Shown piece after piece: positions 11,301-23,908 of a DNA stretch of 50,112 nt; the first letter of the stretch is position 1; each line of letters opens with the position of its first letter. The stretch covers positions 1-50,112 of the forward strand of contig QXVZ01000175.1 in assembly GCA_008931825.1 (NCBI GenBank). Direction: 5' to 3'. The DNA is from Phallusia fumigata (lineage: Eukaryota; Chordata; Ascidiacea; Phlebobranchia; Ascidiidae). A program made the position numbers and the translations under genes. The notes beneath the pieces were generated by a model that was not told the origin of the DNA, made no database searches, and saw nothing but the letters and a program-made list of their open reading frames with translations.

Positions 11301-14278
11301 ACGAACTATTATGGTGAACCGGATCACGAGTTATCATTGCACACCCATCCCGCTTCAGTCTAGCATGAAAACAACGGAGGTATGTTCACGGCCATACCTT
11401 GATCTGGTTCTTTTTTCGTAGTGGTGTCTACTCGATTGGCTTTTGTAGGGACGATTGACACAGCTTTTGTTGTTGCTGTTGTGGTGGTGGTGGTGCATTC
11501 CCCAGTAGTTGACAACATACATGCCCTCTGTCGGATTTCTGAGCAATCCAAACGATGTTTGTCAAGATAGTGTTGTTTTAAAACGACGCAGGCTAACAGC
11601 TTCGTGCAATTTAGGGCTCAAAAGCTTGAAGATTGACGATGAGTTTTGCAAAAGTTTGACGATTCATATTTTTTCATATTGATAGCGCTGTTTGTTATCA
11701 TAAGGCATTCATTTTTCTCGATATCAATTGTCTCGGCAACGTAATTCTATTTGTATCAGCGTTGGTGGCAAAAACCGTAATCGTCAAAAGGAAGTAATGA
11801 AGGAAGTAATTAATTCCAGATAAAGTTTCACGCCATTCTTTACAACTTGCCTTGTGCGTTGTCGTTGCAGGAGCAATTACTGCGTGTAACCCATTCACTC
11901 CACTCTAAGCAGTTGCTGGCATTTCTTGTGCAAGCGTCAATGGTTTCTTCCACAATGTATCTGTCAAAAAGTTGTTTGTAAACTGGGCACTTCCTGTTTT
12001 GTTCTGGCTTGAGCTTTTCTTACCCGTTTGTGATGTTCGCTGCACCTTCGCAACTTCCGTTGGAGATCGCAAGTTTGCAAGTATTCTGTTCAACTCCGTC
12101 GAACAAGCGCAAACTTAACACAAAGGCAAGATTATTAACTTTTAAGTAAAATGAAGAAAGTGTTTTGAGAATTTTTCAAAAGTTGGCCCAAATTTTACAG
12201 TCTATCCAACCTGCGTTTTTCACATCAAAACTGGTAAATTCTTTCTTTAGAGCATGGTGAATTTTAAATATCGTCAAGAAAACTGACAAGTATACCGCGC
12301 GCGTTAACATACTTTACCCACTATATGCTAGTGCTGTAAATACTACCGAAAACTTAATATTTGGGTATTGACTGCATGCACGTAGGGGTGTGTGCCAATA
12401 AAGTTGTAATAAATTATGCATGTGCCCTTGTGTGTTGTACTTGATTATAACATTTATTACCGCTTTCGTGTTCTTGAAAGTGCCATTGCACAAGTGACTT
12501 CTTCACAGTCCACCCAATCTGACCATTGGCCGTAACAAACTTGTGTGTTGCACGAAACAGTCTTGTTTCTGCTTGTAGCCAACCCTGCTTCTGCAAATGA
12601 ATTAAACTTGACATAATACAATGTACTTCAAACTATAACTTGAAGCTATTACTTACTCCTAAATACTGGATACAATTCAGTAATTGCTTTATTATTAAAT
12701 TTGTTGTCTTAACCCTCAAGCAATCGTTAGTCCACATCAACATATCAACCAAGTAACTACTATGACTTTAAATGTATTTGCCTTTAATATATAAATTTAA
12801 GTCAATATGTTGTTCCAAGACATTGAAATGTCTTTCTCACTATTAAAGCTATACTTTACTTACCATCGCACAGTGTGCTCGGTTTTTGTCCATACAAGCA
12901 GTTACTTGTAACGTTTCGAAAACCACCTCCACAATTTCGGCTGCAGGTGTGTGTTGCTTCCCAACTGCCCCATGTTGGACATGGTATTCTGTTGCAAGTT
13001 TCTTCTTCAGCTGGCAGGATTGAGACCGCTGTTGGGTCCCCTCCTGTGCCGTTGCAGTTGTAAGATAGAACTAGACGGCCTTTGTCTTAAAATAACATTA
13101 TTAGTTACGAGTTGGTACCAGCTTAATTGTTATGCAAAGTTTGTTTGGTTTGATTTTTGTTTTTTTTGGTCGTTGGCCTAATAGCCTAACTTTTCATTAT
13201 GATAACAAAAAAACGCGAAAATCTTTAGAAACTTTGTGTTTGTAAATTTAGTTCGTACAGGCATTTTTGTCCATGCATTGGCGCCCTTTTGTTTGTTCTT
13301 TTTTTGAAAAAAATACCCACAATATTAAGCTTAATCCCCGTCGGACATTTCACTCTCTTGTCTTTGTGAAAATTTTTTGTTTTCACGCCAACTGGCAACC
13401 GCACAATAGATTTTTTCGTTCTTACCCACAGTAAAGCATTTCCGCCAGTGAAGCGTTATGCCAGTCCCGCACGGTTTACTACAGTTTGTATCAGCAGAAA
13501 TCCAAAAATCATCGCAAGTTGAGCTGTTATAACACCGCTGCTTGCTGATACGTTTGCATGAAGTGTTACTACTGCAAACCGCCGTTGTCTCCTGACTCGA
13601 ATCGTAGCACTCTGCGCCACACGCTTTCGTATCCTGTTAACAAAATGTAGTGTAATACATATTAAACAGCTTAGTCAGTGCCCTTATTAATTCCATTTAG
13701 GCAATTGATTGGAACTTTATTCCCCTCAAGAGTAACGTTTGGATACATCTAATTTGTGGTGTATAAAGCAAACGCTTGAGGTTTAATCACAGTTTTCGTC
13801 ACACAGTTTAGTGCCGTATGCTTCCCTAATATAGGATTTGATTACTATTTGGAGTTTATCCGTTTTTCGAAAACCCGGTCTTTAAAACCCAAACACCTGT
13901 TTACGAAATGGTTAAATTGTATTTTTTTATCCTAGAATAATGATTACGTCATGGTGTTTCTAAATAGAAAGCAAAATTTGCACTTATTTGTAGAACATCT
14001 TATACACCAGCGAAACACTGCGAAAATGCATTTACCTCTTCAGCTTCCCATATGCCGAAGCATTCTTCCCTGCACTCGCTTGACAAAGTCTGCTCATACA
14101 CTTCACCCTGTTCAACACACTTGACACCCGTTGCATTTAAACTACATTGCTTCACTCGTGTTTGAAAACAAACCGACGAGTTATCACAAGATCTCCAAAT
14201 CGACCATGTCTGACCCCTTACTTGTGCAAAATACGCCACACACAGCAAAACAAAGCTGAGAATTAATGGTTTGCACAT
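8317..14278 (-). CDS. Receptor A: five-TSP1 transmembrane protein with large tyrosine-rich tail
   Basis: Predicted 783-residue type I membrane protein, 15 exons (5' to 3'): 14036-14278, 13426-13633, 12864-13085, 12461-12590, 12024-12113, 11851-11960, 11398-11538, 10735-10936, 10305-10420, 10186-10242, 10039-10104, 9841-9946, 9708-9778, 9039-9364, 8317-8580. It starts with a signal peptide (MCKPLILSFVLLCVAYFAQV). TSP1-like units follow: QTWSIWRSC, NCSKPCGTG, PTWGSW with CSRNCGGG, YGQWSDW and LEWSEW. Then come a short Thr-rich stalk and a membrane helix (PIILGACGGVVLLLVVAILL). The tail of about 390 residues has a KKKKK basic patch and about 15 tyrosines, among them DEYEEV, GEYEEI, ESYIAM, QTYMNN, DEYLPM and NVYAGV. 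Known SH2 preferences make it a likely kinase-regulated scaffold. The intron after 11851 uses a GC donor (AAG|GCAAGT). The donor at 10305 (GTCACA) is weak. The ligand is unknown. Confidence 0.85.
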
Positions 14279-15454
14279 TCTGGTGTCATTTGCTGTTGTA
14301 TTGTTTGAATGATTGTTTGGCCCTGTCTTGCTGTCCAGAGACGCATCAATTCAGCGATTGCGATTCTCCGGAAATGCTACTGGGTCAATCACTTGATGAT
14401 GCAATTGGTGTGTTGTTTACTTACGTCTGGCCTCTCGTGGTTTGTGCAGCGTGTTTGACTAGCACAAAAGCTATATGTTTGTATTCACCCATACTGCCAT
14501 ACACAGGGGTAAACTTATAGGCGCCGAGTTTTACAAAAATGCAAGATGGCGGACGTACGTCACAACCCCAAGTATTGTGACGTCGCACACGTAGACAACC
14601 GAGTCGCGGTATCCCACACACCTGACGTAGCGTCTTAAAACACTTCCTTGGCTGGTTATTAAACTGCTTATGAAGAGAATTAAAATTTTCATGTCGTACA
14701 AGCAATACTAATCTGGTTCACTGCGGCGATCAGCTACCGTCATATGCGGTTAAGAAACATGCTAACAAAACGAAGTTTTGTGCAGCGCCACGGGTATCTA
14801 CGCGTTAAAGTCACATGCGGTCTTGAAAACATTTCTAAAACAACGATTCAAAAGACTATCCAAAGTTGCGAATGCATAATGCTTTGATGAAACCTAACGC
14901 ACCGCAAAAAGGAACTCTTTAATAAAGCGTTTTGCTTCTTAGCAAAGGCAAGCGTTGCGCCAAATATCACAATTACTTGTGAACATCCTTCATTGCAGTA
15001 CATAACCATATTGTAACGGTTATAAACTGTCACAATACACCGCTGGCTTTAAAGCTGTTTAAATTTCCAAGTCTGTGTCGGCTGTCTATGTGTCACACGC
15101 GTTTCATAATATGGGTCAATGTGTAAACTCCAAGGAATAACGTGATAACTGAGCTTAATAGTAAAAATAGCTTTCGTTTGTGTAACAACAGTGTTGGCAT
15201 TCGGCCGGCAACCAACTTTGCATAATCAGCACTATTTTGCATGTATGGTTTGCAGGTGGGGTTGGCAAGTCTTAAAGCTTCTTTGTATGTATCTGTCTAA
15301 GTTAGCTGACCATTACTTGTCGCGCGAATATTTTTATTACATATTTGTGAAAACTGTTATACGCAAAAAAACAAGCACACAAAAAATATTTACAGTTTTA
15401 AAATAGTACGAAAAACACATCTAATGCTGTAAAAACAAATATAATCAGGTATAT
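14279..15454. other. Spacer between receptors A and B
   Basis: Upstream of the receptor A start codon and downstream of the receptor B stop. No exon with family similarity is seen. It should hold the promoter of A and the 3' UTR of B; a minus-strand AATAAA lies near 15333-15338. Confidence 0.5.
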
Positions 15455-18400
15455 TCAATCTATTTTTGGTGCGTTTTTTCGTGGCGGGGTGCGCGGGGGT
15501 GCAACTTTCACCCCTCCTGGTGACTCAGGTGATGCAGTCAATATCGGTGGGTCAAAGTCCGGGGGTGGAGGAAGTTCCAATGTCGCTGCCTATAAGTAAA
15601 ACAAACTTATTAGGCCTGTACTCTAATCAAGCAGTGATAAAATCGAGGGCAATAGTTTAAACAAATTAACATCGGTCATGTGTTTTTTTAACATGATTCA
15701 GAATCATGGTGGCTCCCGCTGCTAATTTAAAGTTAAACAGTATATTTCGACGTACCGCATTTAACAATCTAGGCTTATGTGAGCGCGGTAGAAGTGTTCG
15801 CGTATATGGGTCTATATGCAGTCAGTTTCAATTTTTATTATTTAACAGTTACAACTATTAAGGGACCTAAACGGGGTTCTACCGCTTGTAAGGTTTGAAT
15901 TGGTGGCACTGTTGTATGGTTACCGATTTGTCTGGTGCGTCAGCTGGTTTCGGTCTTCTCGACGCTCTTCTGCTTTTTCGGCTCTTTCTGACGGTTTTTC
16001 GCCCGGGGACCATCTCACCGATCTCATCATCGTCCTCCGACCACGAGTCTGTTGTTACAAATGGAATAAAATACGAACAATCAAGACGATGCCTCATCGC
16101 TTTGTCTGTTGGACCTGATAGATAGGCTGGTGTGCATTGACTCAAGATTAAGACGCAGAGTGTTCGCCTGGACGTTTCAACATTGCATTGCAATAAATAA
16201 CGCGTTTAGAACATATGTTGTCGTACAAAACAGTTTTTTTTTAAGAATTATTAGCTACTGGAAGTTATCGCGCGAAAGTAATTTTCTCATGGAAATTCTC
16301 ATAATTTTTTTTCCAGGAAATGTTTTTACCATTCCAATCTTCTTCATCGCTCTCACTTGCTGATTGAATCTGAATGTTGTCACTGTAATGTATAAAACGT
16401 TGTTACAATCCTAAATTTGTATATTCGACTGTCCACATTTCCTAATTGTTGCTCAAAAATGATGAATTTGTTGCCAAAAGTTTTTAACTGCAGACCGCCA
16501 TCGGTGTTTAAAAAACAACTTTCGCTGTTTGTTTATTGACACTTGTTTAGAAAATGCGTTAAACAGCTTCTTAACAACATGGGTTTAAACGCTGGAAGTC
16601 TTCGTTGATCTCACCTGAACTTAATGCTTTTATTTGAACTCTTGATGCTGCTCATCGGTAGATACGATGTAATTTGTGACTCTCTTGGTACTGATGTCGG
16701 TTTACCTGGTGCATAAAAAGTTTTGTTGCTGGTGTTTAAAACGTCCAATGCGGCAAATCAATAGTAATTGACTTTTGGTACTAAAAAGTGTTATTAAGCG
16801 GCAGGTTTTTTCCGATTGACAAAACCGCTTTACAATAAACCGAAATATCTTATCGTTCTGACAAACGCTGTAGTAATTTCCAACTGGTTTATTCGTTTAA
16901 GCTCAGTTGTACGTAAAAAATATAGTAGATAATGCTAATGGCGCAATAGTTGTCCGCCTAATCTGATGTTTCACATTTTTTCTTTGCGACGACTTCGGAA
17001 AAGTTTATTGAACTTTTAACGCATCAGCAAAAGAATTTAACATTGTATTTCTTGATACAAAACAATAAGCTGCAATACGGAATTTTTCGTGCGACGCCCT
17101 GGAAAAATTGAAAGGACGCACCAAGGCGGGCCTCGTCCATAAGATGTTTGATTTCTCACTACCCGTACCCAGGTCATACACAAAACAACAACAAAGCCAA
17201 AATTGGCCGTGAAGTTTATGCAACAAACAAATCTTAGCTTTAAGGTTATAACATGTTTCTTTACATACCCTTTGATGTGTTGTGGATATTTTCGATTATC
17301 TCATGACTCAGGCGATTCAAATCCTCTTCTGCAAAAGTAAACCAGGTTAAAGGCCATGTTTTATGATTTAACCAATACATTTGACGTGCTGTACCTGACG
17401 GCGCTACACGTAGAGATCCATGTTTGGAAACACTAGAAATAGATCAAGTGTTGTTTATTAATTAGTTAGTTGGAAGTACTGTTGTGGTTACGTAAGCAAG
17501 ACATGACGTATCGACGATGTGATTACTCAACAGGATACACGTAGAAAGCGTCGGGGAACAATTAGTAATCGTACTTAAATCGGTTTGGTAAGATTGCATT
17601 GCGACTGCGATGTCACGTATTCATGCTTTAACCCGCATTTAAACGTTAAAGGTTTTTAGCTACTGAGTTTTAAACTAATGCACATACCTATCAGTTCTGT
17701 TTGTCAGCATTCTTTCCGACTGCGGGTCACCTATAAGGAAAAATATGACTTTTACACAGTAGTAGTTGACAACAGCTAATGATTTTTTACGTGTTATTAT
17801 CTCACCTGATATGGAGGCATATGAAGATGGCCGTTTTTTAATATGTTCATACTCATGATCTCTGCATTAAAAACGAGTCACTTAAAGTCATACGCACTAA
17901 TTATCTTATTGTATAGTCTTACGGAATATCCAGTACTGTTGGGTTTGTGTTGCTCCGTTTTAAAGTTTGTTTCTGTTGTAGCTTGTCTAAAAACAAAACT
18001 CACATAATTACATCCTTTCTGTTTGTCTATGTTTATATTTGTGTTGTTACCTGTTTCAATCTTTGATGGTGGAATCTTAGATATTGAGGATTTCTTCACT
18101 GCAAGGGGGGTACTCCTACCATACAATTATACATCTATTTAATTTGTACTGCTTATATATGTTACAACCTACCATTTTCTTTGACTTTCTTCTTTCTTTA
18201 CCGACGTTTTTCCAGCTTCTGTTTACAAATGCATGTATTTAGCATACAATGCTAAAATCGTAACGTGCATTTAATTTCACTAACCGGCGTTAACCAATGA
18301 TGGCGACTTTGATATCTTTTTTGCTGGACTCTTGTCGACAACAGCATACAAAGCCCTTTTCAATTGTAAATACTATTGGTTTAAGGTTTTTAGATAAGGA

Positions 18401-20197
18401 TTATTTTTGTTTCTTTACAATGGTCAGTTTATAACCAGTCAATTTAGTTCTTACGTTGACTGTTTGTCGTCGACATCAGTTTCTTGGTACACGTTGTCTG
18501 TGGTTTGTGGGTCCTTGTATATTCCAACATCATCGATCGGTTTGTGTTTCCGCTTTCTTTTGCAAACCACAACAATCACCACGATGATAATTATCAAAAC
18601 CACGCCTCCGCCTGCTCCAATTCCAATATACATGTACATGTTGCCTGGACCCCAGAACGGACTGTCCGTCGTGTCGTTTGAATTTCCTTAAAACATATGA
18701 TTGTTAACAAATAATTCTGCAAATTTAAAACCTGAATGAATGGCCATGCATTGTATATTGTTACTTGGTGTTATGGAAGGTGTTTCTTGCATGCTGAATG
18801 TGCTTGTTGGTGATTTTGTTGTTGAAGTGTTGGGCTTGGTCATTAGTTTTGTCGTTGTTGTTGCTTTTGTTGTCGTAGTTGATGCTTTAGGTGTTGTTGT
18901 TTGTGGTTGTGTTGTAGCTGGAGATGTCGCACTACCTGTCGCAAATGCGAATGTTGCCGGACTTAGCAAGCAAGCTGTACTTTCGCAAAAACTTACTTTT
19001 TGTTGTGGTTGTTGTTGCTGTTGACATTGTTGTTGTTGTGCAACTTTCTGTGTTGCACGATTCAGTTTTGGTGCGAGTTGTCTTATTATCTGAGAAACAT
19101 TACTTTTAACAACAGACAGACTTACATTTTGACTGTCGTTTTACAAACCTCCACACAGAAGACTTGGTTGTCCGTTGTATGAACATGAACTTGTCAGTGT
19201 TCTGCTTCCTCCACACGATTGTGAACATGAATTGATTGACGTCCAACTACTCCACGTTGGACAGACCTCAGTGTTGCAGTCACCAGTTATTTGTACATCT
19301 TCATAATCTATATTGCCACCCGTTCCCTTGCAGTTGTAAGACGGCGAATTTCCTACAAATTTTGTTCTTGAAAAGATTTGTTTTTTGTTTCGCGGGGTAA
19401 TGTATTCTTACCCTGATTGCACTTTCGGTATTGTTTACTTTTACCACCTCCGCAAGGTTTTGAGCAATTTTGTGAAATCTCTGTCCAAGTTCCAGAACAT
19501 GTTGTTTCGTTGTAACATCTTTGTTTGAATATGATATTGCATTCGTGTTGGTTTGAACATTCGACTGTTTGGTCTCTACTTGCATCGTAGCAATTACCCA
19601 GACAGCTACCAGCCTAAAGAAAACAATTGCGCACTTTACTTTTTTTCATCTCTCATGGTAAGGAGTTTATAAACAGAAAGTGCCATTAATATATCTGGCT
19701 CACCTAGCAACAAATCATCCCTACATTCTATAATCTTTAAGTTTTTGCACACTTATGTTTACTGCACCCTACAAAAGTTTATCTTAAGCATGCGTTAAAC
19801 CACCTAATATTTATTTGTATTGCCCAATTGTCTTGACCGATTAGAAAAGTTCTACTTCTTAAACCCATTACCATTAAATGATTGAACTTGTTTTTCTTAA
19901 ACAACCCGTCCACGTCGCTTTTTTTGACATAAGTCTTTCGAGAGTAGCTATGCTTACCCCTATTGTGTTGCCAAGTGAACAATTGGTTTGTGTACAACCG
20001 GTTTGTAATTCTTGTCCGTAAACAGTCTCCAAATCAACACACTGTCTTCCAGTTAAACTCGATCCATCTATCTCACAAGTTCGACTTCTCCGCTTATAAC
20101 AACCACTGCTGCAATCTTCCCATTCCGACCACGTTTCAGCTTTAACTAGTATAATTAAACTAACTGTTACTATTGCGAATACCAGTGCACCTTTCAT
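15455..20197 (-). CDS. Receptor B: three-TSP1 transmembrane protein with long multi-exon tail
   Basis: Predicted 622 residues from 17 exons: 19958-20197, 19412-19613, 19149-19352, 18997-19089, 18765-18935, 18455-18686, 18285-18355, 18185-18217, 18051-18098, 17806-17859, 17688-17730, 17395-17432, 17269-17328, 16615-16681, 16330-16382, 15924-16048, 15455-15589. The start MKGALVFAIVTVSL gives a signal peptide. TSP1 units are TWSEWEDCSSGC, NCSKPCGGG and PTWSSW with CSQSCGGS, one Gly short of its paralogues. A Thr-rich stalk and a helix of mostly Ile and Val followed by CKRKRKHK come next. Tail motifs are LYAVVD, HEYEHI, SSYASI (fits the ITIM pattern), TSYLPM (YxxM), an acidic stretch, a basic SRKSRRASRRPK patch and a Pro-rich end (ELPPPPDFDPP, APPRTPPRK). 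The 18185 donor and two AG-AG acceptor choices (17859, 16681) are set by frame only. Read-through at 15924 would end the protein 14 residues later. Confidence 0.78.
16985..17190. repeat. Diverged interspersed repeat, copy 2 (intronic)
   Basis: Partner of 1270-1520, inside an intron of receptor B. Shared blocks include TGTATTTCTTGATACAAAA and CGCCCTGGAAAAA. Family unknown. Confidence 0.35.
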
Positions 20198-21448
20198 GTT
20201 TGCACTAGATATGAAATGATGATAAATACACTGCAGATGCCGCAAGCGCGATCGCACGCTATTAGGCTTGATGATTCATAAATTTGCCTTGTGTTTGTTC
20301 TCATTTAAGCCCCCAAGTCCTTGTTGTACGCGATCCGTTGGGCATTTCCGTATTTTTCTAAATACTCTTTATACGTTTATTTTGTTTTTACTACTCATTA
20401 CAATAAATATGGTAAAGTCGGACAACAGATCTTCTCTGTGAGTCCATTCACCCAACATAGAACACGTTTTTGCTACACGTTTGCGACGCGCCAGACACAA
20501 TAAAGGGAAATTTAGAGGTTACTTGGCAAATACTGTCATTTCATCGGTGTAACACAGATTTTGATGTGTTGTTGTCTTTAATATGCAGCAACGCGGCCGG
20601 AGCATTTTTTCTTGGATATTGCGAAATACACTCACAAACTACCATGACATTTAAGGTATAATTTGGTTTGATAAGTATGCCCCAACAAAAACAAAATACA
20701 CATTTACCAATATTAACCAGTATATAATCGATAGTAGGAAACTACCAGAAATAAATAAAAACTCATTTCTCTTGTGCAGCGTTTTATATCTCGTTCCACA
20801 GTGTCATGTTGACAATACATCGTAGCGCCACCACACGTCGTTTTTTTAAGTGATGCTGTCACCAAGCGGCTATCTTCATATATCAGTAAATCCAGCTATA
20901 TATCTACACGCATACACTGTATGTGCGTTAAGTAAAATCACAATCCTTTGTGACGGGTATTTTGAATTCGTGTAAAGCAAAGGTTAAAAAAATATGTTTT
21001 TTGCATTTACAAAAGTTTAGAATGTTGTCTGTCAAACTAAACATCTAAACTCTAAACACGACGGGCATAAAAACAATCGGTTATATTTTCAAGCAGCGCA
21101 GAATGTGTTGGTTTTGTTTTTCATCTAAACAAGTATCGAAGAATGTTGTATGTCACCTAAATCTGATTTTTCATCACTAGTTCTTTTAAATTCTTACGAA
21201 AAAGAAACACTGTAAGTAACGCAAAACATTTCAATTTAAAAAGTGTTCAAGAACATCTTCAAAAAGCCGATAACGGCTAGATAAAGTGGACGAAGTGTGA
21301 CGCATACTTCCACGTTATTACAACAACTACGCAAAAAGACAATAAACAAAGCTAAGCGTGTGACGTGCAAAACTTATGAATTTAAAAATAATAATAAATA
21401 AAGCGGATTTTATTGTTTGTCTGATCACGTTGTTTTTTTACACTTTCG
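20198..21448. other. Spacer upstream of receptor B
   Basis: Promoter side of receptor B. A TGATTCATAAA block near 20273, about 75 bases above the start codon, resembles the TGAATCATAA block in front of C and D. Otherwise no gene is seen. Confidence 0.45.
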
Positions 21449-21894
21449 TCACTGTAAAATGCTTTCGTAATTCCGTTTTTCTTTTTTACCTGTTTACAAA
21501 TCTGTAGGTTGTAATGTCAAAATGATAATTTGCTATTAACCTTCAAATAACACTTTTTGTTTCACCTGAATCATTACTGAGTTCTACATACATTGCGCTC
21601 TCCAAAGAATCATTGTAATAACGGCTGTCGGACCTGAAAGCGTAAAAAGCTGTCGGAAATTTGAAAAAAAAACTTAAATATTATAGCCGATCCAGGACCC
21701 AAATATGCTGAAAGGATGATTTTTTGTTGCCAGTTTAGCTGAAGCTATTTAGTAAGTGTGCCCTCTCAGATTTTTTGATGTTTTTTGTTGCAGCACTTAC
21801 GTTAGTTGGTTGGGACGCACGTATCTATCTGCATCGTTTAGCTCCATATCAGGATTTTGCATGTATGTGGTCGTACAGCTTAAGGGCTTGCAAC
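21449..21894 (-). pseudogene. Orphan receptor tail cassette (three exons, no ectodomain)
   Basis: Three exons, 21801-21894, 21566-21633 and 21449-21489, match the last three exons of receptors C and D exactly in length (94, 68, 41 nt) and phase. They encode CTTTYMQNPDMELNDADRYV-type sequence, then YVRPNQLT, SAMYVELSND, and a terminal RNYESILQ before TGA. No membrane, stalk or TSP1 exon is found between here and the 3' end of receptor C at 23909. All three frames are open and splice sites are intact. It is either a leftover of a deleted gene or an alternative 3' end for receptor C: the C exon at 24581 ends in the phase this cassette needs. Confidence 0.75.
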
Positions 21895-23908
21895 CTGCGA
21901 ATAAAAGAACAAGTTTCGAAAAATAAGGATAATTTTATTTTCTTAGACGTTGCTCTTCAAAATAAGGACAAAATAAGGAAGTACGCTATGGTAACCCTGT
22001 TTATACTCTATACCACGCGTAATGACATAATTAGTTTTCGAAAATCGATCCTAAATCAAGCATTATCAAAACTCAAAAAATGAAAATGATCAAAACATAT
22101 CAAAACATTAAAACGATTTTGTCGTGAGGCTGGTTGCTGCCAAAATTGCTATGAATTTCTTTTTAACCTGGTTTAATTTCTTTACAGTTTTGTGCCAACG
22201 CTGAACACGTTTTAAGCGTAATGAATAGCACTTCTAAACAGGCTAATTGTCACATGTAACAAACTTTTGAATTTTTCTGCTGCAACGATCGTGTTTATCC
22301 GTTGGAATATGAGATAAAAAAGATTTGGTATTGACGGCTGCTTGCTTGAACCGCAATGAGTCAGTTTCTGTGAAGTGAACAATCAAATTGCACTGACCAT
22401 TTAACAGATAACCAGCAACTGAAGCTTGTTCAACAACGTTATTTCGGAAAATATCAAGAGTTTTTCAACCTGGGATCCGCGAAATCCCAGTGTTCCGTGA
22501 AGCAATCACAAGGGGTTCCGCCAGCTCTAAGCCATTAATCATGAAAATAACAACAATAAAGTACACTAAAATAATTCTGTTAAGCTACATTGCATTCATG
22601 TGCGGGGAGCGTGTTAGTGGAAAACATGTTTTTCTCTCTGTGTATGGTGTGTAGGCTGGTTCATTGCGGTTTCGTGCCAAAACAGATCACTGTTATATAT
22701 TTGTCATAGCGGTTATTTGGACTAAAAAAGTGGTCGAAACCTTAGCTGATGTTGAAACAATGGCAACATTGTTTTCCTACATTTCTGTTTGTGACAAAAA
22801 AGGAGGCAATCGATGTACACTTGCTACAATCTTGTTGATATTTCAACCTAGAAAGTCTTTGTTTTTATGTTGTAAAATCATTTTTCAAGCTTCGTTCTAG
22901 GTTACTTTGTTGTAAGGTTTCTCCGTGTTACGCATTGTGTATATGGGTCGAGTGCCTCCCGCCATTCGGTCAGATTAATAATTAATCGCAGCGCCGTAAG
23001 ATTAGTGCCTTCTAGCGACCCCTATTTATTCGTTTTGTAAACTTGGTTGGAAATGGAAAACCCAGCAATGAGTGAGATTGTTTCGAGTCGGTGCGTGACG
23101 TTGCTGCTTGTGATTCAGTTGTGCGAGTATTTAATAATCACTGAAATCATTATGAATCAACAAGTCTCTTGTTGTTTTGTTGCAATTAACCACTTCAAGG
23201 TAATTTAGAATATTACCAGCGAATAGTTCAATAAACTTTATTGTTTTGCCAAATTTGGTTCTGTACTTAACGCTTCTGCTTTAACTTCTGCAATTCTGGC
23301 ATGCGTTGTCAAAAAGTTTGCAATAAAACTTGTTTTTTTGCATGCACAAATTAAATTGCTGTATGTACGCGTTCATTTAAATTTTAATCAACTAGTTTAA
23401 CTTGTTAGTGCATGTAAAAAAACAAGGGAAGTTAATATATGTCAATAAGTACAGTTATTTACATTGGAATCTTGTCTAGTGGAACTCAAATCCTGTAGCG
23501 CATCAGAAAAATATGATTGTTTCAAGTGGCCAAGTATATGGTGGTTATTGTTTTCCATTTGCACTGGTATCAAAAAATGGCCATATAGCATTTTGTAGTT
23601 TCAACTTTCATCGTTACCTGATTAAAATTCCTTTAAAAAACAAGTCCTGCAAAACGTAAGCAATACATTGCAAGTTAAAACGTTCAAAAGAAGCACGTAA
23701 ATTGAGTAAACATGAGAAAAGGTGATTAATGTTAATGACAAAACAGACTATGTGTAACGTAGTTCACCAACAATGCTGTATTGTAACACAAAAACACAGG
23801 GTTGAAACTATTGCAGAAAACAATAGGAAGGTGGCTGAGATCTGTAGTTTTATATCGCAAAACGATTATTTAATTTTTTTTATTGGGTGTCCACCTTCCA
23901 ATCCTTCG
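21895..23908. other. Spacer with decayed repeat-unit sequence
   Basis: About 2 kb without a convincing exon. 22200-22400 is similar to 27640-27860 and 31660-31900 (blocks such as CAATGAGTCAGTTTCTGTG), the spacer that normally sits between array genes. 23700-23880 is also repeated near 27870-28050 in the 3' flank of receptor D. Confidence 0.55.

Noticed and set aside
18885..19050. GTT/GTTGTT runs as a microsatellite
   Set aside because: They are the coding strand's ACA/ACC Thr codons of the stalk exons read backwards.
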